DNA of 64,000 bases, taken from contig JAJEGH010000008.1 of the NCBI GenBank assembly GCA_022819985.1, positions 62,001-126,000 on the forward strand. Reading direction: 5' to 3'. This document shows, one piece after another, positions 60,118 through 64,000 of the stretch. Both the position numbers and the translations under genes were made by a program. Under the pieces are notes generated by a model. That model saw only the letters and a list, made by a program, of their open reading frames with translations. It did no database searches and was not told the DNA's origin. Each line of letters opens with the position of its first letter. Within the stretch, counting starts at the first letter, position 1. The stretch comes from Alphaproteobacteria bacterium. Lineage in GTDB: Bacteria; Pseudomonadota; Alphaproteobacteria; Bin65.

Positions 60118-60399
60118 ATGTCCGGCCTGTTCGGTTCCCCGCCCCCGCCGCCTCCGCCGCCCCCGGCCCCGGCGCCGGTCCTGGAAGCGCCCGATCCCGA
60201 CGAGGAGAAGCGCAAGGCGCGGCTCGAGGCCCTGCGCCGGCGCCGGCGCGGCCGGCCGGGCACGATCCGCACGAGCGCCCGCGGCCTGCCCGGCGGTCCT
60301 TCGACCGGTCTTTCGGGCAGCCTGTCGGGCGGTCTTTGGGGCCGCGGCCCCGGACTCCGGACGGGCGCGCGAACGGGCAAAACGCTGCTGGGAGAATAG
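60118..60399 (+). CDS. Small phage head-associated protein
   Basis: A 93-residue protein from 60118 (MSGLFGS, then nine prolines), preceded by GGAG. It has a Pro-rich segment, an acidic patch ([33 protein letters not shown]) and ends GKTLLGE. Small proteins with an N-terminal GLFG and this C-terminal KTLLGE are found before portal genes in T7-like or podovirus-like prophages. It starts the structural cluster; the portal gene follows after 6 bp. Confidence 0.75.
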   Translation: MSGLFGSPPPPPPPPPAPAPVLEAPDPDEEKRKARLEALRRRRRGRPGTIRTSARGLPGGPSTGLSGSLSGGLWGRGPGLRTGARTGKTLLGE

Positions 60400-60405
60400 C
60401 CTGCA

Positions 60406-62103
60406 ATGGAACAAAAACAGAAAACAGAGCCGGTCGCCCATCTGCGCAAACAGTTCGCGCGGCTCAAGGAGGCGCGGCATGAGTGGGAGCCGGTGTGGCG
60501 CGATTGCTATGCCCACGCCCTGCCCCTGCGCAGCGGCTTCGCCACAACCGCGTCCCGCACCGCCGATCCGCTCTTCGACGGCACCGCGCCGGACGCGGTC
60601 GACCAGCTCGCCGCCAGCCTGCTCGCCGAACTGACGCCGCCCTGGTCGCGCTGGTTCAACCTGACCGCCGGCGCCGACCTGCCGCCCGACGAGGCCGCGG
60701 CGGCGGGGCCGGTGCTGGAGGATATCGGCGCGGCATTGCAGGGCCATTTCGACCGCTCGAATTTCCTGGTCGAGATGCACCAGTGCTATCTCGACCTGGT
60801 GACCGGCGGCACCGCCGCACTGCTGTTCGAGGAAAGCGCGCCCGGCGGCGCCAGCGCCTTCCGCTTCCGCGCCCTGCCATTGCCGGAAGTCTGGCTCGAC
60901 GAAGGCGAGAGCGGCCGGCTGGAGACCGTGTTCCGGCGCACGGAGCTGCCGCTCGACGCGTTCGTCCGGCGCTTTCCCGACGCGCCGCTGACGCCGGACG
61001 AGGCCCAGGCCCGGACGAAGGGCGACGACCGCCGGATCGCGGTGGTCGAGGCGACGCGGCGGCAGGACGGCACGGTCCGCTACACCGCGTTCCGCGAGGA
61101 CCCGCCGGACGCCCGGTCCGCGGAAATCGGGTCCGCGGAAATCCGGTCCGCAGAAGCCGGGTCCGCAACAGGAGCCGCAGCCGGGACCGCGGGGCGCGGC
61201 GCCGCGGAGAAACCGCTGGCGGCCGGCGCCTTCGCCGACCATCCGGTGATCGCCTTCCGCTGGATGAAGGCGCCGGGCGAGGCCTGGGGCCGCTCGCCGG
61301 TGATGAAGGCGCTGCCCGATATCCGCACCGCCAACAAGGTGGTCGAGCTTGTCCTGAAGAACGCCTCGATCGCAGTCACCGGCATGTGGCAGGCCGACGA
61401 CGACGGCGTCATCAACCCGGCCAACATCAAGCTGTCGCCGGGCGTCGTGATCCCCAAGGCCGTGGGCTCGGAAGGGCTGAAGCCGCTCGGCGCGCCGGGC
61501 CGGTTCGACGTGTCGGAACTGGTGCTGAACGATCTGCGCCAGCGGATTCGCCGCGCCCTGCTGGTCGACAAGCTGGGCCAGGCCGACAGCCCGAAAATGA
61601 CCGCCACCGAAGTGCTGGAGCGCAAGGCCGAGATGGCCCGCCTGCTCGGCGCGACCTTCGGGCGGCTGCAATCGGAGCTGCTGGCGCCGCTGATCGACCG
61701 CGGCCTCGCCATCCTGCGCCGGCGCCGCGAGATCCCGCCGGTGAGGATCGACGGGCGGACGATCGCGCTGTCCTATGCCTCGCCGCTCGCCCGGGAGCAG
61801 ATGCACCGGGACATCGAGACGGTCGCCGGCTGGGCGGACCTGGTTTCCCGGCTGGGACCGGCCGGCATGGCCGCCGTCGACGCCCCCAGGGCGGCGCGCT
61901 GGGCCGGCCGGGCCCTCGGCGTGCCCTCGGCGCTGATGACGCCGGAGCCCGAAGCGGCGGCCGGGATGCCCGCTGCGCCGGCGGGCGCCGATCCGATTGG
62001 CGGCCCGAACGGCGGCGTGAATGCCGGCGGTCCCGATGCCGGAGGCGCGCTGCTGCAATCGCTCGCCGCCCTGGGCACGGCCGGTTCCGGAGGAACGCCG
62101 TGA
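60406..62103 (+). CDS. Phage portal / head-tail connector protein
   Basis: A 565-residue podovirus-type portal. Family segments: HLRKQFARLKEARHEWEPVWRDCYAHALP, DGTAPDAVDQLAASLLAELTPPWSRWFNL, FLVEMHQCYLDLVTGGTAALLFEE, GRSPVMKALPDIRTANKVVELVLKNASIAVTGMWQADDDGVINPANIKLSPGVVIP and DKLGQADSPKMTATEVLERKAEMARLLGATFGRLQSELLAPLIDRGLAIL. Twelve copies would form the DNA gate of the capsid. A 15-nt-period repeat encodes SAEIG/SAEIR pentapeptides near residue 240, an unusual insertion. The stop overlaps the next start by one base (TGATG). Confidence 0.92.
   Translation: MEQKQKTEPVAHLRKQFARLKEARHEWEPVWRDCYAHALPLRSGFATTASRTADPLFDGTAPDAVDQLAASLLAELTPPWSRWFNLTAGADLPPDEAAAAGPVLEDIGAALQGHFDRSNFLVEMHQCYLDLVTGGTAALLFEESAPGGASAFRFRALPLPEVWLDEGESGRLETVFRRTELPLDAFVRRFPDAPLTPDEAQARTKGDDRRIAVVEATRRQDGTVRYTAFREDPPDARSAEIGSAEIRSAEAGSATGAAAGTAGRGAAEKPLAAGAFADHPVIAFRWMKAPGEAWGRSPVMKALPDIRTANKVVELVLKNASIAVTGMWQADDDGVINPANIKLSPGVVIPKAVGSEGLKPLGAPGRFDVSELVLNDLRQRIRRALLVDKLGQADSPKMTATEVLERKAEMARLLGATFGRLQSELLAPLIDRGLAILRRRREIPPVRIDGRTIALSYASPLAREQMHRDIETVAGWADLVSRLGPAGMAAVDAPRAARWAGRALGVPSALMTPEPEAAAGMPAAPAGADPIGGPNGGVNAGGPDAGGALLQSLAALGTAGSGGTP
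61115..61167 (+). repeat. 15-nt-period minisatellite inside the portal gene
   Basis: GGTCCGC recurs at 61115, 61130, 61145 and 61160, exactly 15 nt apart, encoding R/G-S-A-E-x pentapeptides. It is inserted between conserved portal segments, so the protein presumably tolerates it as a surface loop. Confidence 0.85.
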
Positions 62104-62396
62104 TGCCGGATTCCGGACTCCTTTCCGCCGGCGGCGAAGCGGGGCCGCACGGCGCGGAGTCGCGCGAGGCCCGCCCCGATATCCGGAACGACGACATGCG
62201 CGAGGTGGCCCGCGCCGCCGCGCGCTGCTTCGGCACCGACGACGGCCGCAGGCTGCTGGCGCATCTACGGGCGACGACCGTGGAACGGGCCTGCGGGCCG
62301 CAGGTTTCGGATGCCGCCCTGCGCGACCTCGAAGGCCAGCGCCGCCTGGTCCACCGCCTCACCGCCCTGATCGACCGCGGCCGCCGCGGCGACTGA
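62103..62396 (+). CDS. Bbp19-like phage structural-region protein
   Basis: A 97-residue protein starting at 62103, whose ATG shares one base with the portal stop. The core REVARAAARCFGTDDGRRLLAHLRATTVERACGPQVSDAALRDLEGQRRLVHRLTALI matches the pattern of the Bbp19 family (F-x2-D-GR-x-LL-x-L ... EG-R-x-L). Family members lie between portal and scaffold genes in podovirus-like phages; function unknown. Position here agrees. Confidence 0.75.
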   Translation: MPDSGLLSAGGEAGPHGAESREARPDIRNDDMREVARAAARCFGTDDGRRLLAHLRATTVERACGPQVSDAALRDLEGQRRLVHRLTALIDRGRRGD

Positions 62397-62418
62397 CTTC
62401 CCCTCAATGGAGACGACT

Positions 62419-63282
62419 ATGACCGAAATTTCCGAAAATACCGCTCAAAACGACATTGCCGGCGCCAGCGCGCCGGACGGCTCGGAGACCGGCCCGGCGG
62501 CCATTCCGGCGGCCGTCTCTGCGCCGGCCAAGTTCCTCGACCCGGAGACCGGCGAATTGCGCGTCGACGCCCTGATGAAATCCTACATGGCGCTCGAAAA
62601 GCGCATGGGCGCCGGCGAGCATCTGAGCCGCGGCGGCGGCGGGCGCGACCCCGAAGGCGCAGACCCGGACGCTTCGTCCGCGGACGTGCCCGACGGCGCA
62701 GACTCCGGCGAAGACTCCGGCGAAGACTCCGGCGCGCCCGATGACGCGGAGGCCGGCGCGGCGGCCGGCGACGCGGTGCCGGAAAGCCCGGAAGGCTACC
62801 GCATCGAAGCCGGGCATCCCTGGCTCGGCAACGACGCCGAGCTGAACGGCGTCCTGCACGAGCACGGCTTCACGCAGGACCAGGCGCAGCTGGTCTACGA
62901 CATCGCGCACGAATACGTCCTGCCGCTGCTCGACCGGATGGCCGGAGAGATCGCCGGCCTGCGCGGCGAACGCCAGCTGCGCGAGGTCTTCCCCGGCGAC
63001 GACTGGGAAGCGCGGGCCGAGCAGACCCGGCAATGGGGCGCGTCGGCCCTGCCCGAAGACCTGTACGGGACGCTCGCCGCCACCCCGGCCGGCGTCGCCG
63101 CCATGCACCGCATGATGCAGCATGGCGAGCCCGGTTTCCTGTCGCGCACCGGCCCGGCCGGCCCGGCGGCCGACGAGGCCGAGCTGCGCAGCCTGATGGA
63201 CGACCCGCGCTACTGGCGCGACCACGACCCGGCCGTCATCGCCAAAGTCCGGGACGGTTTCGAGCGGCTGTATCCGGGCTAG
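62419..63282 (+). CDS. Phage capsid assembly scaffolding-type protein
   Basis: A 287-residue acidic protein. ATG 62419 is preferred over 62407 because GGAG lies six bases upstream of it. The N terminus holds AKFLDPETGELRVDALMKSYMALEKRMG, a segment typical of podovirus scaffold/capsid-assembly proteins, followed by an acidic low-complexity stretch with SGED repeats (residues 70-115) and a helical C terminus (HGFTQDQAQLVYDIAHEYVLPLLDRMAGEIAGLRGERQLREVFPGDDWEARAEQTRQWG). A major capsid gene would be expected next but is absent; a repeat-filled gap follows. Confidence 0.85.
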   Translation: MTEISENTAQNDIAGASAPDGSETGPAAIPAAVSAPAKFLDPETGELRVDALMKSYMALEKRMGAGEHLSRGGGGRDPEGADPDASSADVPDGADSGEDSGEDSGAPDDAEAGAAAGDAVPESPEGYRIEAGHPWLGNDAELNGVLHEHGFTQDQAQLVYDIAHEYVLPLLDRMAGEIAGLRGERQLREVFPGDDWEARAEQTRQWGASALPEDLYGTLAATPAGVAAMHRMMQHGEPGFLSRTGPAGPAADEAELRSLMDDPRYWRDHDPAVIAKVRDGFERLYPG

Positions 63283-63535
63283 GGGGTCGCGGAGCGGCGC
63301 GGCGGGACGGCGGCACAATCGAACTTCGGTGGATTCGATATACGCCCAACTTTCCCCGATACGCGAGGCCGGATTCCGCGGCGGCGGACGAAAATGTCCG
63401 GTCCGCCGGGCGGTTCCGCCCGCCGCGCCGGCCCGCCATAACGCGATCCCGGCCTGAATCCGGAATGCCCATGGCGTCCGCCAATCGCCACGGCCGGGCT
63501 CCGGGGCGGCGGACAGGCACCCGCCCCATTCCCTT
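63283..63535. other. Gap after the scaffold gene
   Basis: About 250 bp with no convincing gene or terminator seen. The expected phage major capsid gene does not begin here. Repeat B starts at its right end. Confidence 0.6.
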
Positions 63536-63701
63536 CCCGTCATATCGACCGGAACGGCCCGAAGGGTCGTGGAGCGGAGATATCTTTCCCGCGCAGTGCA
63601 AGGTCCAAGGTCCCGCGGGCGAAAGATTTCTCCGCTCCGCGGGCCCACGCCCGCTCCGGTCGAAATGACGCGATGGGGAGGCAACCGGTCGAAATGACGG
63701 G
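63536..63701. repeat. Dispersed hairpin repeat B, copy 2
   Basis: It begins CCCGTCATATCGACCGGAAC (63536-63555) and ends with two CCGGTCGAAATGACG blocks (in 63653-63672 and 63685-63701). Inner arms GGAGCGGAGA...TCTTTC and GAAAGA...TCTCCGCTCC pair imperfectly. Same family as 46911-47110. Confidence 0.85.
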
Positions 63702-63731
63702 AGGGGGAAGCGGTCCGGCGCCGGTTTCCGG

Positions 63732-64000
63732 CTACCTGTTCGAGCAATTCTCCTTTTTGCCGGACCAGACCAACCATTCCCCTTTGCCGTCTCGAAAGCA
63801 GTTGCCGGACCAGCGCCCCGGAATGCGTTTACCGCCTTTGGTTGTGTAGATGCCGGGCTGACCGTCGAGTGAGCCGTTGCGGTATTCGGTCTCAAGGCCG
63901 GTGCCGTTGGCGAATCGGGCGACCCAATTTCCGTGCCGCTTGCCGCGCAAATAGGAGCCTTCAAGAACTGCTCCGTTGGGGTAGCGATCGACCCACCTTC
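63732..64000 (-). CDS. MORN-repeat protein, C-terminal part (runs off the window)
   Basis: The frame is open from 64000 down to the stop at 63732: RWVDRYPNGAVLEGSYLRGKRHGNWVARFANGTGLETEYRNGSLDGQPGIYTTKGGKRIPGRWSGNCFRDGKGEWLVW. The repeated Y-x-NG-x3-EG-x-Y-x2-G-x2-HG pattern is that of MORN repeats, which often mediate membrane or protein contacts. The start codon lies beyond the window; an internal TTG start is not needed. The C terminus ends GKKENCSNR. Confidence 0.75.
   Translation of the reverse strand, partial: RWVDRYPNGAVLEGSYLRGKRHGNWVARFANGTGLETEYRNGSLDGQPGIYTTKGGKRIPGRWSGNCFRDGKGEWLVWSGKKENCSNR

Noticed and set aside
1..64000. tRNA or rRNA genes
   Set aside because: The intergenic gaps were read on both strands and no cloverleaf-like segment or conserved rRNA sequence was recognised; a covariance-model scan would be needed to exclude them fully.

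Overview
The window is about 64 kb of high-GC chromosomal DNA from an alphaproteobacterium. Evidence for this includes the ffh-rpsP-rimM-trmD-rplS order followed by leuCD, a FnrN/FixK-type regulator, a ClpS2-type adaptor, a phasin, and the ethylmalonyl-CoA pathway genes ecm, ccr and mcl. A Rhodospirillales-like lineage is plausible, but the genus cannot be fixed from this sequence alone. No rRNA, tRNA, CRISPR array, insertion sequence or replication origin was seen.

Layout. 1-4580: end of ffh, ribosomal and tRNA-modification genes, and leucine synthesis. 4600-6150: two small toxin-antitoxin-type modules back to back. 6250-13960: a thiolase with an SCP2 protein, ubiX with a UbiD-family decarboxylase carrying a long repeat tail, an amidohydrolase and a CobW-type GTPase. 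13946-19840: an mrp operon encoding two CAP-domain secreted proteins, then hflK-hflC. 19975-22550: an Fnr-type regulator, a cytochrome P450 and an interrupted acetyltransferase. 22580-24100: a clearly lower-GC cassette of small unknown genes. 24138-27740: moaA and fdhD divergently arranged, then an SDR and a GST. 27780-28720: a MbcA/RES module closed by a terminator. 28748-39304: a purine uptake and oxidation operon (uraH, xdhABC, BMP-type ABC transporter) with uraD divergent. 39559-41080: an XRE/DUF4258-like/small-membrane-protein module. 41403-48188: the ethylmalonyl-CoA pathway region (ecm, ccr, mcl) with a DMT transporter and clpS. 48331-55943: xerD, aroK-aroB, a CBS-domain membrane protein, a DUF2889 protein and a phasin. 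56120-57930: an aminotransferase and a vapB whose vapC partner is truncated. 58019-63282: an S24 repressor and a podovirus-like head module (small head protein, portal, Bbp19-like, scaffold) without visible terminase or major capsid gene. 63732-64000: the 3' end of a MORN-repeat gene.

How the parts fit. The phasin and the ethylmalonyl-CoA genes suggest a cell that stores polyhydroxyalkanoate and assimilates C2 units through crotonyl-CoA. The phasin promoter is flanked by inverted copies of a TTGTGCGCTGCA site, and the ecm/ccr intergenic region carries a related TTGCATTGCAA palindrome, so shared PhaR-like control is possible. The xdh operon couples purine import to oxidation, and UraH/UraD handle products after urate, but no urate oxidase is in the window.

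The best leads for something undescribed are: the three-gene XRE/DUF4258-like/TM module with its own strong promoter and operator; the low-GC five-gene cassette; the UbiD decarboxylase with six or seven DPDAW-type repeats and a basic tail; a perfect 25-bp hairpin over the start of a secreted CAP protein; a perfect -35 promoter followed at once by a terminator ahead of the phage head genes; and 15-nt-period in-frame minisatellites in at least three unrelated genes.
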